Below are positions 1 through 10,247 of a DNA stretch of 64,000 nucleotides, in pieces. The stretch lies in the NCBI RefSeq assembly GCF_009720745.1, contig NZ_WNKX01000006.1, forward strand, positions 124,001 to 188,000. The letters are read 5' to 3'. A program made the position numbers and the translations under genes. Below the pieces are notes generated by a model. It saw only the letters and a list, made by a program, of their open reading frames with translations. It was not told where the DNA came from and ran no database searches. Each line of letters begins with the position of its first letter. Position 1 is the stretch's first letter. This DNA is from Massilia eburnea. GTDB lineage: Bacteria; Pseudomonadota; Gammaproteobacteria; Burkholderiales; Burkholderiaceae_D.

Positions 1-557
1 CCGTGCGCTGCCTCGGCAAGCTCGAATTCGACCCGGCGTGACGTTTATCTTCGGCGAAAATGGCTCGGGCAAGTCGACTTTGCTGGAGGGCTTGGTGATC
101 GCACTCGGCCGAGAGACGGTTCCTTCCTGCGCGCCGAGAGCTTCTTCAACGTCGCCACAGAAATCGAGAACATGGACCAGATTCAGTGCGCTGCGCCGCC
201 GGTCATCAACTCCTACGGCGGCCGCTCGCTGCACGAGCAGTCGCACGGCGAATCCTTCCTCGCGCTGCTGGAAAAGCGTTTTGGCGGCAAAGGCCAGTAC
301 ATTCTCGATGAGCCGGAGGCCGCGCTGTCGCCGCAACGGTAGCTGACAGCACTGAAGCGCATTCACCAACTGGTGCAGGGCAGCTCGCAATTCGTGATTG
401 CCACCCACTCGCCAATCCTGATGGCCTAGCGTCAATTTTCGTTTGCACGCCCGACGGCATCCGCCAGCGAGCGTACGAAGACACGGAACACTATGAAGTC
501 ATGCACGGCTTCATGGCCAACCCGCGCCGCATGCTCAAGGAGCTTTTAAAGCCCTGA
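1..557 (+). pseudogene. Decayed AAA-family ATPase (ABC/SMC-like predicted ATPase), 5' end outside window
   Basis: Pieces of one ATPase are spread over different frames. A Walker A motif GENGSGKST lies near position 56, after a frame change at about position 35. A further frame change follows near 120, then a stretch ending in a signature and Walker B region (HGESFLALL, then ILDEPEAALSPQ). An in-frame TAG follows near 340. After it come the H-loop region (FVIATHSPILM), another TAG near 427, and a C-terminal tail that reads YEDTEHYEV and LKELLKP before TGA at 555-557. The order of motifs is that of small predicted ATPases with an AAA_21/ABC fold. At least two frame changes and two stops make it non-functional. 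It could be a remnant of a stand-alone ATPase or of a defence-type ATPase; nothing nearby decides this. Confidence 0.8.
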
Positions 558-799
558 ATCAGATGGTCATAACGGTTTGCAGAAAGAACCGGCGTTATTG
601 AATGCGCGTCGCCATTCGCGGTCCATGTACGCGACCGGCGTGCGGCTTGGGCCGTCCAGGCGCTTTAATTGGATCGAACAACCGTGTTCGCCAACTTCGG
701 GCCAGGTTTCATAAACCTCCCCAGCTACAAGGGGTAAACGTACGATCAGGATTACCCTGTCAGTGCAGGTTCCGGCAACGTTATAAGTCTGGACGCCAT

Positions 800-904
800 T
801 CAGATAATTCGTATTGCGTACGGACCTGAAGAGGGGCCCTGGTAGACGGTATAGCAACCGGAAAGGCAGGTGGCCGCGGCGATTGCGGCGAATAGGTTTT
901 TCAT
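800..904 (-). CDS. Doubtful small lipoprotein (34 aa), possibly the frameshifted start of a longer protein
   Basis: ATG at 904 opens a frame with a short lysine n-region, an alanine-rich core and a lipobox LSGC (Cys at residue 17), so the product would be a lipid-anchored peptide of 34 residues. The frame stops at 800. A second frame continues on the same strand from about 838 to 567 with about 90 codons and three cysteines, starting near a GGGCCCC run. If one base is missing or extra at that run, both parts would make one secreted protein of about 110 residues. I see no good ribosome binding site and recognise no family. The rest of the 380-base gap between 557 and 937 holds nothing else I can support. 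Confidence 0.3.
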   Translation of the reverse strand: MKNLFAAIAAATCLSGCYTVYQGPSSGPYAIRII

Positions 905-936
905 TCGGCAGGCACGAGAATGCGAAACTTGCAATT

Positions 937-2736
937 TTAACAGTGAAGGCAGGGCCGCTTGAGCAGCATCTCGCGTGCTGCCGCTTCCGGCAGGGGCTTG
1001 CTAAAGTAGTAGCCCTGGATTTCGTCGCAGCCTTCCGCCCGCAGCAGTTGCAGCTGGTCTTCGGTTTCCACGCCCTCCGCAATGGCCTTCAGGCCCAGGC
1101 TGTGCGCCAGGCTGATGACGGCGGTGACGATGGCGTGGTCCTCGGAGTTGGTGGCCAGGCCCGAGGTGAAGCTCTTGTCGATCTTGAGCCGGTCCACCGG
1201 AAAGCGCTTCAGGTAACTGAGGTTGGAATAGCCGGTGCCGAAGTCGTCGATCGCCATATTGATCCCGATGGCACGCAGGCGCTGCATCAGCGCGATGGAG
1301 CCTTTCGGGTCTTCCATTGACAGGCTTTCAGTCAGCTCCAGCTCCAGCAAGCCCGGGTCGAGGCCGTGCTTGCCCAGCGCATCTTCCACCGTGGTGTCGA
1401 AATCGTGCCGCGCGAACTGGGAGGCGGCGATATTGACCGCCACCCGCACCACCGGCACGCCCGCATCCTGCCACTCGCGCAAGGTGGCGCAAGTCTTCTC
1501 CAGCACCCACTTGCCGATATCGACAATCAGCTTCGTTTCTTCCGCCACGGGGATGAATTCCATCGGCGGCACCAGCCCCAGGTCCGGCGACTGCCAGCGC
1601 AGCAGCGCTTCCAGGCCGATGATGGCGCCGCTACGCAAATCCACCTGCGGCTGGAAGTGCAGCACGAATTCCTCGCGCTTCAGCGCGCGCAGCAAACCCT
1701 GCTCCATGGTCAGTCGCGCATCGAGTCGGCGCTGCATATCCTTGGTGAAGAATTGCACGCCGCTGCAGCGCTGGCCTTTGCAGTGGTACATGGCGATATC
1801 GGCCTGGCGCAGCAGTTCTTCCGGATGCTGGCCATCGTCGGGATAAACGCTCAAGCCGATGCTGCCGGTAATGATGTGCTGCTGGCCCGCCAGCATGACC
1901 GGCTCCGCCAGCCGTTCGCTGATGCGCTCGGCCAGCATGGCTGGCGTCAGCTGGCCGGTCGAGCTGTCGAGCAGCAGCACGAATTCATCGCCGCCGAGAC
2001 GGGCCACCACATCCCCGTCGCGCACGCAGCTGCGCAGGACATCGGCCACCACGCGCAACAGCTCGTCGCCCACAGCGTGGCCGCGCGTGTCGTTGATCTG
2101 CTTGAATTTGTCCAGGTCGACAAAGGCCACCGCCAGCGAGGTGCCCGCACAACGGGCCTTGTCGATCTCCTCGCCCAGCCGCTCCAGGAGATAGGCGCGG
2201 TTGGCCAGGCCGGTCAATTCGTCGTGTGTGGCGCGATGGCGGATCGCGACCTGCTGCAGGCGTTCGGTGACATCGTGCGCCGCGTGCATCACCGAATCGC
2301 GATTATTGAAACGGATCGAGCATCCATAGAATTCCACCTCGACCAGCGTGCCGTCCAGCCGCAGCAATTGCAGTCCGCTGCGCGGGCCCTGGTGGACTTT
2401 ATTGAGCTCGATCGACGTCCAGGCGTCGACCGTGCTGCGGAATTGTTCGGGCACCCGGTCCATGGCCGGTGTGCCCAGCAACTGTTCCTGGCAGGTGGCG
2501 CCGAACAGGCGCAAGGCGGCCTGGTTCAGGAAGGTGAGGCGGCCTTCACTATGGATCCAGATGGCGTCCGGCGCCAATTCCACCAGGTTGCGGTAGCGCA
2601 GTTCGCTCTCCTGCAGGAACTGGTTCTTTTCATAGAGCTCGCGGCTTTTTTGCTCAAGCAAAGACTCCGCCTCCTTGCGGGCGGCGCGTTCGCGTTGCAG
2701 GGTGCGTGTTGCGATGGCATAGGGCGCATTTTCCAT
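937..2736 (-). CDS. PAS-GGDEF-EAL diguanylate cyclase/phosphodiesterase
   Basis: This predicted cytosolic c-di-GMP enzyme has about 599 residues if it starts at the ATG at 2736, which opens directly into a short coiled coil; a longer frame reaches 2802 but adds an unlikely N-terminus. Order: coiled coil (1-45), PAS sensor (about 45-165), GGDEF domain (about 170-330), EAL domain (about 345-599). The GGDEF motif is intact, and an RxxD inhibitory site (RDGD) sits five residues before it. The EAL domain keeps EALLRW, ELTES, DDFGTGYS, LKID, EGVET and IQGYYFSKP, so both domains look catalytically competent. No signal peptide or membrane segment is seen. It is divergent from aceE. The ligand of the PAS domain cannot be told from the sequence. 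Confidence 0.93.
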   Translation of the reverse strand: MENAPYAIATRTLQRERAARKEAESLLEQKSRELYEKNQFLQESELRYRNLVELAPDAIWIHSEGRLTFLNQAALRLFGATCQEQLLGTPAMDRVPEQFRSTVDAWTSIELNKVHQGPRSGLQLLRLDGTLVEVEFYGCSIRFNNRDSVMHAAHDVTERLQQVAIRHRATHDELTGLANRAYLLERLGEEIDKARCAGTSLAVAFVDLDKFKQINDTRGHAVGDELLRVVADVLRSCVRDGDVVARLGGDEFVLLLDSSTGQLTPAMLAERISERLAEPVMLAGQQHIITGSIGLSVYPDDGQHPEELLRQADIAMYHCKGQRCSGVQFFTKDMQRRLDARLTMEQGLLRALKREEFVLHFQPQVDLRSGAIIGLEALLRWQSPDLGLVPPMEFIPVAEETKLIVDIGKWVLEKTCATLREWQDAGVPVVRVAVNIAASQFARHDFDTTVEDALGKHGLDPGLLELELTESLSMEDPKGSIALMQRLRAIGINMAIDDFGTGYSNLSYLKRFPVDRLKIDKSFTSGLATNSEDHAIVTAVISLAHSLGLKAIAEGVETEDQLQLLRAEGCDEIQGYYFSKPLPEAAAREMLLKRPCLHC

Positions 2737-2835
2737 GCACCGAGTATAGGTAGGAAATTTCTTACCGACAATTACCCTTTGAAACCATTTGTAGATCTGC
2801 AACGCGTTTCACAATATAAAATGTTCTTTCGCAAT

Positions 2836-2864
2836 TTGAAAAACGCGGAATTCGCTGATAGAAT
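2836..2864 (+). promoter_or_regulatory. Predicted sigma70 promoter of the pyruvate dehydrogenase operon
   Basis: TTGAAA (2836-2841) and TAGAAT (2859-2864) are 17 bases apart, about 95 bases before the aceE start codon. The fit to the consensus is good (five of six in each box). The region between this and the divergent GGDEF-EAL gene is AT-rich compared with its surroundings. Confidence 0.6.
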
Positions 2865-2957
2865 CCTTCACACTTAGCCAAAGTCTTAAGAAATAATCAC
2901 CTGCACCGTCCGGGACACACAGGGTGGGGCGCCTTCAATCGATAGGAGACTCGTTAC

Positions 2958-5654
2958 ATGTCAGCTCAACTTGACCAGGTCACGGCACAAACCGCCAACG
3001 ATCCTGATGCACAGGAAACCAAAGAATGGCTGGAGGCGCTGGAAGCCGTCCTGGAAAACGAAGGCCCTGACCGTGCCCACTACCTGATGGAGCGCCTGGT
3101 CGACCTGGCCCGCCGCCGCGGCGCCGACATCCCGTTCTCCGCCAACACCGCCTACGTCAACACCATCCCCGCCCACAAAGAAGCCCACTGCCCAGGCAAC
3201 CTGGAATATGAAGAGCGCCTGCGCTCGTGGATGCGCTGGAACGCGATGGCGATGGTCGTCAAGGCCAACCGCGCCGACGGCGACCTGGGTGGCCACCTGT
3301 CCTCCTTCGCCTCGCTGGCGAACATGCTGGGCATCGGCTTCAACCACTTCTGGAAAGCCGAAAGCGCAGAACACGGCGGCGACCTGCTGTACATCCAGGG
3401 CCACTCGTCCCCTGGCGTCTACGCACGCGCCTTCCTGGAGGGCCGCCTGAGCGAAGAACAACTGCTGAACTTCCGCAAGGAAGTCGACGGCAAGGGCCTG
3501 TCTTCCTACCCGCACCCGAAACTGATGCCGGAATTCTGGCAATTCCCGACCGTGTCGATGGGCCTGGGCCCCCTGATGGCGATCTACCAGGCGCGCTTCC
3601 TGAAGTACCTGCATGCACGCGGCATCGCCAACACCGAAGGCCGTAAGGTCTGGGCCTTCTGCGGCGACGGCGAGATGGACGAACCGGAATCGATGGGCGC
3701 GATCGGCATGGCTGCCCGCGAACAGCTGGACAACCTGAACATCGTCGTCAACTGTAACCTGCAGCGCCTGGACGGCCCTGTGCGCGGCAACGGCAAGATC
3801 ATCCAAGAGCTGGAAGCGGACTTCCGCGGCGCCGGCTGGAACGTCATCAAGGTCATTTGGGGCCCGGGTTGGGACAACCTGCTGGCACAGGACAAGGAAG
3901 GCATCCTGCAGCGCGTGATGATGGAAACCGTGGACGGCGAATACCAGAACTACAAGGCCAAGGACGGCGCCTACGTGCGCAAGCACTTCTTCGGCAAGCA
4001 TCCAAAGCTGCTGGAGATGGTCGCCAACATGTCCGACGACGACATCTGGCGCCTGACCCGCGGCGGCCACGATCCGCACAAGATCTACGCTGCATTCAAG
4101 CAGGCCAACGAATCGGTCGGCAAGCCAACCGTGCTGCTGGTGAAGACCGTCAAGGGCTTCGGCATGGGCAAATCCGGTGAAGCGCGCAACACCGCGCACC
4201 AGACCAAGAAGCTGGACGACGAGGCGATCCGCGAAATGCGCGACCGCTTCAACATCCCGATTCCGGACGACCAACTGAAAGACATTCCGTTCTTCAAGCC
4301 GTCCGACGACGCGCCTGAAATGAAGTACTTGCACGAACGCCGCAAGGCACTGGGCGGCTACCTGCCATCGCGCCGCACCAAGGCCGACGAGAAGCTGGTG
4401 GTGCCAGGCCTGGAAGCCTTCAAGGCCGTGACCGACCCGACGCCGGAAGGCCGCGAGATCTCCACCACCCAGGCTTACGTGCGTATCATCACCGCACTGC
4501 TGCGCGACCAGTCCCTGGGCCAGCGCGTGGTGCCTATCCTGGTCGACGAGTCCCGTACCTTCGGTATGGAAGGCCTGTTCCGCCAGATCGGTATCTTCAA
4601 CCAGCAAGGCCAGTTGTACGAGCCGGTCGACAAGGACCAGGTGATGTACTACCGCGAAGACAAGGCCGGCCAGATCCTGCAAGAGGGTATCAACGAAGCG
4701 GGCGGCATGAGCTCGTGGATCGCTGCTGCGACCTCGTACTCGACCAACAACCGCGTGATGATCCCGTTCTTCACCTACTACTCGATGTTCGGCCTGCAGC
4801 GCGTTGGCGACCTGGCATGGGCTGCGGGCGACATGCGCGCACGCGGCTTCCTGATGGCGGGCACCGCCGGCCGCACCACGCTGAACGGCGAGGGCCTGCA
4901 GCACGAAGATGGCCACAGCCACATCGTCGCCGCGACCATCCCGAACTGCGTGCCGTACGACCCGACCTTCGGCCATGAACTGGCCGTGATCATGCAGGAC
5001 GGCCTGCGCCGCATGGTGGGTGAGCAGGAAGACGTGTTCTACTACATCACCATCATGAACGAGAACTATGCCCACCCAGGCCTGAAAGCCGGCCAGGAAG
5101 AGGGCATCCTGAAGGGCATGTACCTGCTGCAAGAGGGCGACAAGAAAGCCAAGCAGCGCGTGCAGCTGGTCGGCTCGGGCACCATCCTGCGCGAATCGAT
5201 CTTCGCCGCGGAACTGCTGAAGAACGACTGGAATATCGCCGCCGACGTGTGGTCCGCTCCTTCGCTGACCCTGGTCGCTCGCGATGGGCAGGACTGCGAC
5301 CGCTGGAACATGGTCAACCCGACCAAGGAACAGCGCGTGCCTTACGTGACCGGCCTGCTGAAGGACAGCACCGGCCCGATCGTTGCAACCACCGACTACA
5401 TGCGTGCTTTCGCTGAGCAGATCCGTCCATACATCCCTGCCGGCCGCACCTACAAAGTGCTGGGCACCGATGGCTTTGGCCGTTCGGACAGCCGCGCCAA
5501 GCTGCGCGAGTTCTTCGAGGTGAACCGTTACTACATCACCGTCGCATCCCTGCGCGCCCTGGCGGACGAAGGCAAGATTGCGATGTCGGTGGTGGAAGAC
5601 GCCATCAAGAAGTACGGCATCAACCCGAACAAGCCAAATCCGGTGACCCAATAA
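2958..5654 (+). CDS. aceE: Pyruvate dehydrogenase E1 component, homodimeric type
   Basis: The E1 enzyme decarboxylates pyruvate with thiamine diphosphate and passes the acetyl group to the lipoyl arms of E2. The protein has 898 residues, close to E. coli AceE (887). The ThDP-binding motif starts with GDGEMDEPES at residue 236 and ends about 30 residues later at NCNLQRLDG. The single-chain architecture (both transketolase-like halves plus a C-terminal domain) is the AceE type, not the alpha/beta type. TAGGAGA lies just before the ATG. aceF follows after 22 bases. The codon choice is strongly biased to C-ending codons, as expected for a highly expressed gene. Confidence 0.98.
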   Translation: MSAQLDQVTAQTANDPDAQETKEWLEALEAVLENEGPDRAHYLMERLVDLARRRGADIPFSANTAYVNTIPAHKEAHCPGNLEYEERLRSWMRWNAMAMVVKANRADGDLGGHLSSFASLANMLGIGFNHFWKAESAEHGGDLLYIQGHSSPGVYARAFLEGRLSEEQLLNFRKEVDGKGLSSYPHPKLMPEFWQFPTVSMGLGPLMAIYQARFLKYLHARGIANTEGRKVWAFCGDGEMDEPESMGAIGMAAREQLDNLNIVVNCNLQRLDGPVRGNGKIIQELEADFRGAGWNVIKVIWGPGWDNLLAQDKEGILQRVMMETVDGEYQNYKAKDGAYVRKHFFGKHPKLLEMVANMSDDDIWRLTRGGHDPHKIYAAFKQANESVGKPTVLLVKTVKGFGMGKSGEARNTAHQTKKLDDEAIREMRDRFNIPIPDDQLKDIPFFKPSDDAPEMKYLHERRKALGGYLPSRRTKADEKLVVPGLEAFKAVTDPTPEGREISTTQAYVRIITALLRDQSLGQRVVPILVDESRTFGMEGLFRQIGIFNQQGQLYEPVDKDQVMYYREDKAGQILQEGINEAGGMSSWIAAATSYSTNNRVMIPFFTYYSMFGLQRVGDLAWAAGDMRARGFLMAGTAGRTTLNGEGLQHEDGHSHIVAATIPNCVPYDPTFGHELAVIMQDGLRRMVGEQEDVFYYITIMNENYAHPGLKAGQEEGILKGMYLLQEGDKKAKQRVQLVGSGTILRESIFAAELLKNDWNIAADVWSAPSLTLVARDGQDCDRWNMVNPTKEQRVPYVTGLLKDSTGPIVATTDYMRAFAEQIRPYIPAGRTYKVLGTDGFGRSDSRAKLREFFEVNRYYITVASLRALADEGKIAMSVVEDAIKKYGINPNKPNPVTQ

Positions 5655-5676
5655 ATAAGAAGACGGAGCAAACACT

Positions 5677-7359
5677 ATGAGCATGGTTGAAGTGAAAGTC
5701 CCCGATATCGGCGACTTCAAGGAAGTTGAAGTCATCGAACTGATGGTCAAGGTAGGCGACACGATCAAGGTTGACCAGTCGCTGGTGACCGTTGAATCGG
5801 ACAAGGCATCGATGGAGATCCCTTCGTCGCAAGCCGGCGTCGTCAAGGAAATCAAAGTGAAGGTCGGCGACAAGGTGGCCGAAGGCTCGCTGCTGCTGAT
5901 CGTCGAAGCTTCCGGCGCTGGCGCTGCTCCGGGCGCCGCCCCCGCAGCCGCTGCCGTTCCGGTTGCAGCACCGGCAGCCGCCGCTGCCCCAGCGCCTGCC
6001 GCTGCCGCGCCTGCCCCGGCAGCGGCCGCCACTGGCCCGGTCGAAGTGAAAGTCCCCGACATCGGCGACTTCAAGGAAGTTGAAGTCATCGAAGTGCTGG
6101 TCAAGGTTGGCGACACCATCGCCAAGGACCAGTCCCTGGTGACCGTCGAATCCGACAAAGCCTCCATGGAAATCCCGTCGTCGCACGCCGGCGTGGTGAA
6201 AGAAATCAAGGTCAAGGTAGGCGACAAGGTCGCTGAAGGCTCGCTGGTGCTGGTCGTCGAAGCAGCCGGCGGTTCCGCCGCCCCTGCTGCCGCATCCGCG
6301 CCTGCCGCAGCAGCACCCGCCGCTCCGGCCGCCGCCGCTGCTCCAGCGGCCGCTCCGGCCGTCAGCGCCGCCGCCGCAGCGCCCGCAGCATCCTCGGCGC
6401 CAGCCGCACCAGCGGTAAACGGCAAACTCGCCCACGCCTCCCCATCCGTCCGCAAGTTCGCCCGCGAACTGGGCGTGGACGTAACCCGCGTTGGCGGCAC
6501 CGGCCCGAAAGGCCGCGTGACCCAGCAGGACGTGCAGAACTACGTCAAGGGCATCGTCTCCGGCGCAGTCGCAGCACCGAGCGCAGCACCAGCTGCCGCC
6601 GGTGGCGGCGCTGGCCTGAACCTGCTGCCATGGCCATCGCTGGACTTCAGCAAGTTCGGCGAAACCGAACTGTCCCCGCTGCCGCGCATCAAGAAGATCT
6701 CCGGCCCGAACCTGCACCGCAACTGGGTGATGATCCCGCACGTGACGCAGTTCGAAGACGCCGACATCACGGACCTGGAGCAGTTCCGCGTCGACAGCAA
6801 CAACGCCAACGCCAAGAACAAGGACGCCACCAAGCTCACCATGCTGGCGTTCGTGATCAAGGCTTCCGTGACCGCGCTGAAGAAATTCCCGACCTTCAAT
6901 TCGTCCCTGGACGAAAAGGGCGAGAACCTGATCCTGAAGAAGTACTACAACATCGGTTTCGCAGCCGACACGCCGCAAGGCCTGGTCGTGCCGGTCGTGA
7001 AGAACGCCGACCAGAAGTCCGTGACCCAGATCGCCAAGGAAATGGGCGAACTGTCGCTGGCTGCCCGCGAAGGCAAGCTGAAGCCGACCGACATGCAGGG
7101 CGCCTGCTTCACCATTTCGTCGCTGGGCGGCATCGGCGGTACCGCCTTCACGCCGATCGTGAACGCACCGGAAGTGGCGATCCTCGGCCTGTCCAAGTCC
7201 TCCATGAAGCCAGTCTGGGACGGCAAGCAGTTCGTGCCGCGCCTGATGCTGCCGCTGTCGCTGTCCTACGACCACCGCGTGGTCGACGGCGCGTCCGGTG
7301 CCCGCTTCGCTGCATACCTGGCCGAAGTGCTGGCCGATATGCGCAAGATCCTGCTGTAA
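5677..7359 (+). CDS. aceF: Dihydrolipoyllysine acetyltransferase (PDH E2), two lipoyl domains
   Basis: E2 forms the core of the pyruvate dehydrogenase complex and moves the acetyl group to CoA. In the 560 residues there are two lipoyl domains, with the lipoylated lysine in ESDKASME at residue 43 and about residue 161. Each is followed by a long Ala/Pro linker. A peripheral subunit-binding domain follows at about 252-289 ([10 protein letters not shown] ... GRVTQQDV), and then the catalytic domain with the active-site motif DHRVVDG (His about 533). The two lipoyl domains are nearly identical in sequence. The gene sits 22 bases after aceE and 10 bases before lpdA, so the three are one operon. 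Confidence 0.98.
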   Translation: MSMVEVKVPDIGDFKEVEVIELMVKVGDTIKVDQSLVTVESDKASMEIPSSQAGVVKEIKVKVGDKVAEGSLLLIVEASGAGAAPGAAPAAAAVPVAAPAAAAAPAPAAAAPAPAAAATGPVEVKVPDIGDFKEVEVIEVLVKVGDTIAKDQSLVTVESDKASMEIPSSHAGVVKEIKVKVGDKVAEGSLVLVVEAAGGSAAPAAASAPAAAAPAAPAAAAAPAAAPAVSAAAAAPAASSAPAAPAVNGKLAHASPSVRKFARELGVDVTRVGGTGPKGRVTQQDVQNYVKGIVSGAVAAPSAAPAAAGGGAGLNLLPWPSLDFSKFGETELSPLPRIKKISGPNLHRNWVMIPHVTQFEDADITDLEQFRVDSNNANAKNKDATKLTMLAFVIKASVTALKKFPTFNSSLDEKGENLILKKYYNIGFAADTPQGLVVPVVKNADQKSVTQIAKEMGELSLAAREGKLKPTDMQGACFTISSLGGIGGTAFTPIVNAPEVAILGLSKSSMKPVWDGKQFVPRLMLPLSLSYDHRVVDGASGARFAAYLAEVLADMRKILL

Positions 7360-7369
7360 GGAGGCCGCG

Positions 7370-9163
7370 ATGATCGAAGTTAAAGTACCGAACATCGGCG
7401 ACTTCAAGGACGTTGAAGTAATCGAACTGCTGGTCAAGGTTGGCGATACCGTCAAGGTCGACCAGTCGCTGGCCACGGTCGAATCCGACAAGGCATCGAT
7501 GGAAATTCCATCGACTCACGCTGGCGTGATCAAGGAACTCAAGATCAAGGTCGGCGACAAGGTGAGCGAAGGCTCCGCGCTGATGGTGCTGGAGGAAGCT
7601 GCTGGTTCCGCAGCGGCTCCTGCCGCCGCAGCGCCGGCTCCTGCTGCAGCAGCGCCGGCACCAGCAGCGGCTCCTGCGCCAGCGGCCGCGCCGGCAGCAC
7701 CTGCGGTCGCACCGGCTGCCGGCGGCTATGCCGGTCAAGTCGACATCAGCTGCGACATGATGGTCCTGGGTGGCGGCCCTGGCGGCTACTCCGCCGCCTT
7801 CCGTTCCGCAGACCTGGGCATGAACACCGTGCTGGTCGAGAAATACGCGACCCTGGGCGGCGTCTGCCTGAACGTCGGCTGCATTCCATCGAAAGCCCTG
7901 CTGCACCTGGCTGCAGTGGTGGACGAAACCAGCCACATGGCCAAGAACGGCGTCACCTTCGCCAAGCCGGCCATCGACATCGACCAGGTGCGCAGCTACA
8001 AGGAAGGCGTCATCAAGAAGATGACGACCGGCCTGGCCGGCATGGCCAAGATGCGCAAGGTGAACGTTGTGCAGGGTGTCGGCCAGTTCCTCAGCCCTAA
8101 CCACATCGAAGTCACCGCAGCCGACGGCAGCAAGAAAGTAGTCCAGTTCAAGCAAGCCATCATCGCCGCCGGCTCCAGCGTGGTGAAGCTGCCATTTGTC
8201 CCTGAAGACAAGCGTATCGTCGACAGCACCGGCGCACTCGAACTGCGCTTCATGCCGAAGAAGATGCTGGTCATCGGCGGCGGCATCATCGGCCTCGAAA
8301 TGGCCACCGTCTACAGCACCTTCGGCGCACGCATCGACGTGGTCGAAATGATGGACGGCCTGATGCAGGGCGCGGACCGCGAAGCCGTCAAGGTCTGGCA
8401 GAAGTACAACGAAAAGCGCTTCGACCGCATCATGACCAAGACCAAGACCGTCGGCGTGGAAGCGCTGCCGGAAGGGATCAAGGTCACCTTCGAAGCGGCG
8501 GAAGCCGGCGCCACCGCACCGGAACCGCAGCTGTACGACATGGTCCTGGTAGCAGTCGGCCGCAGCCCGAACGGCAAGAAGCTCGCCGCCGACAAAGCCG
8601 GCGTGATCGTCACCGACCGCGGCTTCATCAACGTCGACGGCCAGATGCGCACCAACGTGCCGCACATCTTCGCGATCGGCGACATCGTCGGCCAGCCAAT
8701 GCTCGCCCACAAAGCCGTGCACGAAGCGCACGTCGCAGCGGAAGCAGCCCATGGCGAGAAGGCTTACTTCGACGCCAAGATCATTCCATCGGTGGCTTAC
8801 ACCGATCCGGAAGTGGCATGGGCCGGCATCACCGAAGACGAAGCGAAAGCCAAGGGCATCAAGGTTGAAAAAGGCCACTTCCCATGGGCCGCCAGCGGCC
8901 GCGCCGTTGCGAACGGCCGTGATGAGGGCTTCACCAAGCTGCTGTTCGATGCAGAGACGCACCGCATCATCGGCGGCACCATCGTCGGCACCCATGCCGG
9001 CGACATGATCGGTGAAATCGCCCTGGCAATCGAAATGGGCGCCGACGGCATCGACATCGGCAAAACGATTCACCCGCACCCAACCCTGGGCGAATCGATC
9101 GGCATGGCCGCCGAAGCCTACGAAGGCGTCTGCACCGACCTGCCGCCACCGCGCAAGCGTTAA
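7370..9163 (+). CDS. lpdA: Dihydrolipoyl dehydrogenase (PDH E3) with N-terminal lipoyl domain
   Basis: E3 re-oxidises dihydrolipoamide with FAD and NAD+. The start at 7370 follows AAGGAGG and gives 597 residues, about 120 more than a plain E3. The extra part is a lipoyl domain (Lys 41 in ESDKASME) and an Ala/Pro linker to about residue 120. After that come the FAD-binding [10 protein letters not shown], the redox pair CLNVGC (Cys 166 and 171), a second Rossmann motif GGGIIGLE, and the C-terminal HPHPTLGE active-site loop. This layout is known from Ralstonia PdhL and other betaproteobacteria. Its lipoyl domain closely matches the two in aceF. It ends convergently on the next gene with a 4-base overlap. 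Confidence 0.97.
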   Translation: MIEVKVPNIGDFKDVEVIELLVKVGDTVKVDQSLATVESDKASMEIPSTHAGVIKELKIKVGDKVSEGSALMVLEEAAGSAAAPAAAAPAPAAAAPAPAAAPAPAAAPAAPAVAPAAGGYAGQVDISCDMMVLGGGPGGYSAAFRSADLGMNTVLVEKYATLGGVCLNVGCIPSKALLHLAAVVDETSHMAKNGVTFAKPAIDIDQVRSYKEGVIKKMTTGLAGMAKMRKVNVVQGVGQFLSPNHIEVTAADGSKKVVQFKQAIIAAGSSVVKLPFVPEDKRIVDSTGALELRFMPKKMLVIGGGIIGLEMATVYSTFGARIDVVEMMDGLMQGADREAVKVWQKYNEKRFDRIMTKTKTVGVEALPEGIKVTFEAAEAGATAPEPQLYDMVLVAVGRSPNGKKLAADKAGVIVTDRGFINVDGQMRTNVPHIFAIGDIVGQPMLAHKAVHEAHVAAEAAHGEKAYFDAKIIPSVAYTDPEVAWAGITEDEAKAKGIKVEKGHFPWAASGRAVANGRDEGFTKLLFDAETHRIIGGTIVGTHAGDMIGEIALAIEMGADGIDIGKTIHPHPTLGESIGMAAEAYEGVCTDLPPPRKR

Positions 9164-9720
9164 GGCTTGGCCGAAGGGGAGGGCGGCTGGCGCGTATCGA
9201 CCGCGATCCAGTTGTCCTCCCAGGTTTTTCCATCATCGGCGGAGAAGGCCTGCTCAAAGCGCCATTGCGCCGCGCTCACCGGAATGATGAGGAAGCGCAC
9301 CAGGATCTTGCGTCCGTCCAGCTCATCGTGGCCGAAGAAGGTGCCGCGTCCCTGTTTGAAGCTGCCCTGCATCGGTTCGGTCATCGAACCGTTGGCGAGA
9401 TTGGCGAAGTGAAGGCTCCATTGCCCGGTCGCGGGCTGGAACAAGCGCAGGGATACTCCAGCGATCCTTCCGGCAGGGCCTTGCACGTCCAACTCGACGA
9501 TGTTCGCGCGTTTGTCCAGCAGTGGGGTGACGGTGGTGGTGCCGCTATATTCCAGCCATTGCTGGCTGCCGCTAAGTGGCTGCTTGAGGCGCTGCAGTTT
9601 GGTTTGCCAGACCCCTATTTCCCAATTGAAGTCCTGTTGACCATCAATCACTGGAGCTGCAGCAGCGGGGAATGCGATGTGGGAGGAGAAGACCAGAAGC
9701 GCAAGGAGGGCGGTTTTCAT
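9160..9720 (-). CDS. Secreted protein of unknown function, DUF1579-like
   Basis: The 186-residue product starts with a typical signal peptide ([11 protein letters not shown] ... AFPAAAA) and should be periplasmic. The mature part begins with a DFNWEIGVW segment and later has WLEYSGTT and GKTWEDNWI. These are the marks of the DUF1579 / lipocalin-like family, which often reads DFxxxxGxW near the start. No catalytic residues are known for this family. It lies alone between lpdA (convergent, stop codons overlapping in TTAA) and the DUF3144 gene. The family call is by pattern only. Confidence 0.7.
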   Translation of the reverse strand: MKTALLALLVFSSHIAFPAAAAPVIDGQQDFNWEIGVWQTKLQRLKQPLSGSQQWLEYSGTTTVTPLLDKRANIVELDVQGPAGRIAGVSLRLFQPATGQWSLHFANLANGSMTEPMQGSFKQGRGTFFGHDELDGRKILVRFLIIPVSAAQWRFEQAFSADDGKTWEDNWIAVDTRQPPSPSAKP

Positions 9721-9835
9721 GGTGATGGTCCGGGCGTCGAGAAGAGTTACACAATCCTAATCTCGGCACGGTTGCCCGGACAGGGCCATCCCCAGCATAT
9801 TTCATGGGGCCACGTCGGCCCCGCGGGCTTGATGA

Positions 9836-10153
9836 TTACTTCTGGCCGCTGTACTGGTCGAAGTGCTTGCCGTAGTCTTCCCAGTTATCGTCAAACATCT
9901 TGCTGAACTGGTCCATGAAGTAGGACTTGGCTTCTTCTTTCTTGCTGTCGAAAGTAGCGCGGTCCGGCTGGGCGCGGGCTACCAGGAAGATGTTGTAGCG
10001 GGCTGCCGCGAACAACAGGCTGGCGCCTACCAGCTGTGGCGCGCCTTTGTTGGCGTTTTCGTGGGCATTTGCCAGGGCGATGTAGGCGTCGATATTCTCG
10101 AAGAACTTCTGGTCGTCGATCTTTTGCTGTTCAGTTACTTGTTGTTCGGTCAT
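9836..10153 (-). CDS. DUF3144-type small cytosolic protein
   Basis: The 105-residue protein is acidic and helical. The pattern FFENIDAYIALANAHE ... VGASLLFAAARYN fits the DUF3144 family, small proteins of about 100 residues found widely in proteobacteria, without known function. It has no signal peptide or membrane segment. It is monocistronic as far as can be seen: a weak GGGGCC/GGCCCC hairpin lies just downstream at 9806-9822, without a clear U-run. Confidence 0.7.
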   Translation of the reverse strand: MTEQQVTEQQKIDDQKFFENIDAYIALANAHENANKGAPQLVGASLLFAAARYNIFLVARAQPDRATFDSKKEEAKSYFMDQFSKMFDDNWEDYGKHFDQYSGQK

Positions 10154-10220
10154 GTTTCACTACCAAAAAGTTGACACTAGGGGTGGGCATCGTGACACAG
10201 GAATCGCTTTGCCGCAATAA

Positions 10221-10243
10221 AAAACCGGGCTTTTGCCCGGTTT
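10221..10243 (-). terminator. Intrinsic terminator after the 60-aa gene
   Basis: The arms AAACCGGGC (10222-10230) and GCCCGGTTT (10235-10243) pair perfectly around a TTTT loop. Read on the minus strand the hairpin is followed by a run of T residues, so it ends the transcript of the gene at 10248-10430. Confidence 0.8.
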
Positions 10244-10247
10244 GTTG

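Noticed and set aside
1366..2877. Long plus-strand frame opposite the GGDEF-EAL gene
   Set aside because: It is antisense to intact GGDEF and EAL motifs and has shadow composition (rich in His, Gln, Arg).
2961..6500. A 1179-codon open frame antisense to aceE and aceF, and similar long ones at 5620-7491 and 7148-9079
   Set aside because: They arise from C-ending codons of highly biased genes; the translations are rich in His, Ala and Val repeats, lack known domains and mirror the lipoyl repeats of the real genes.
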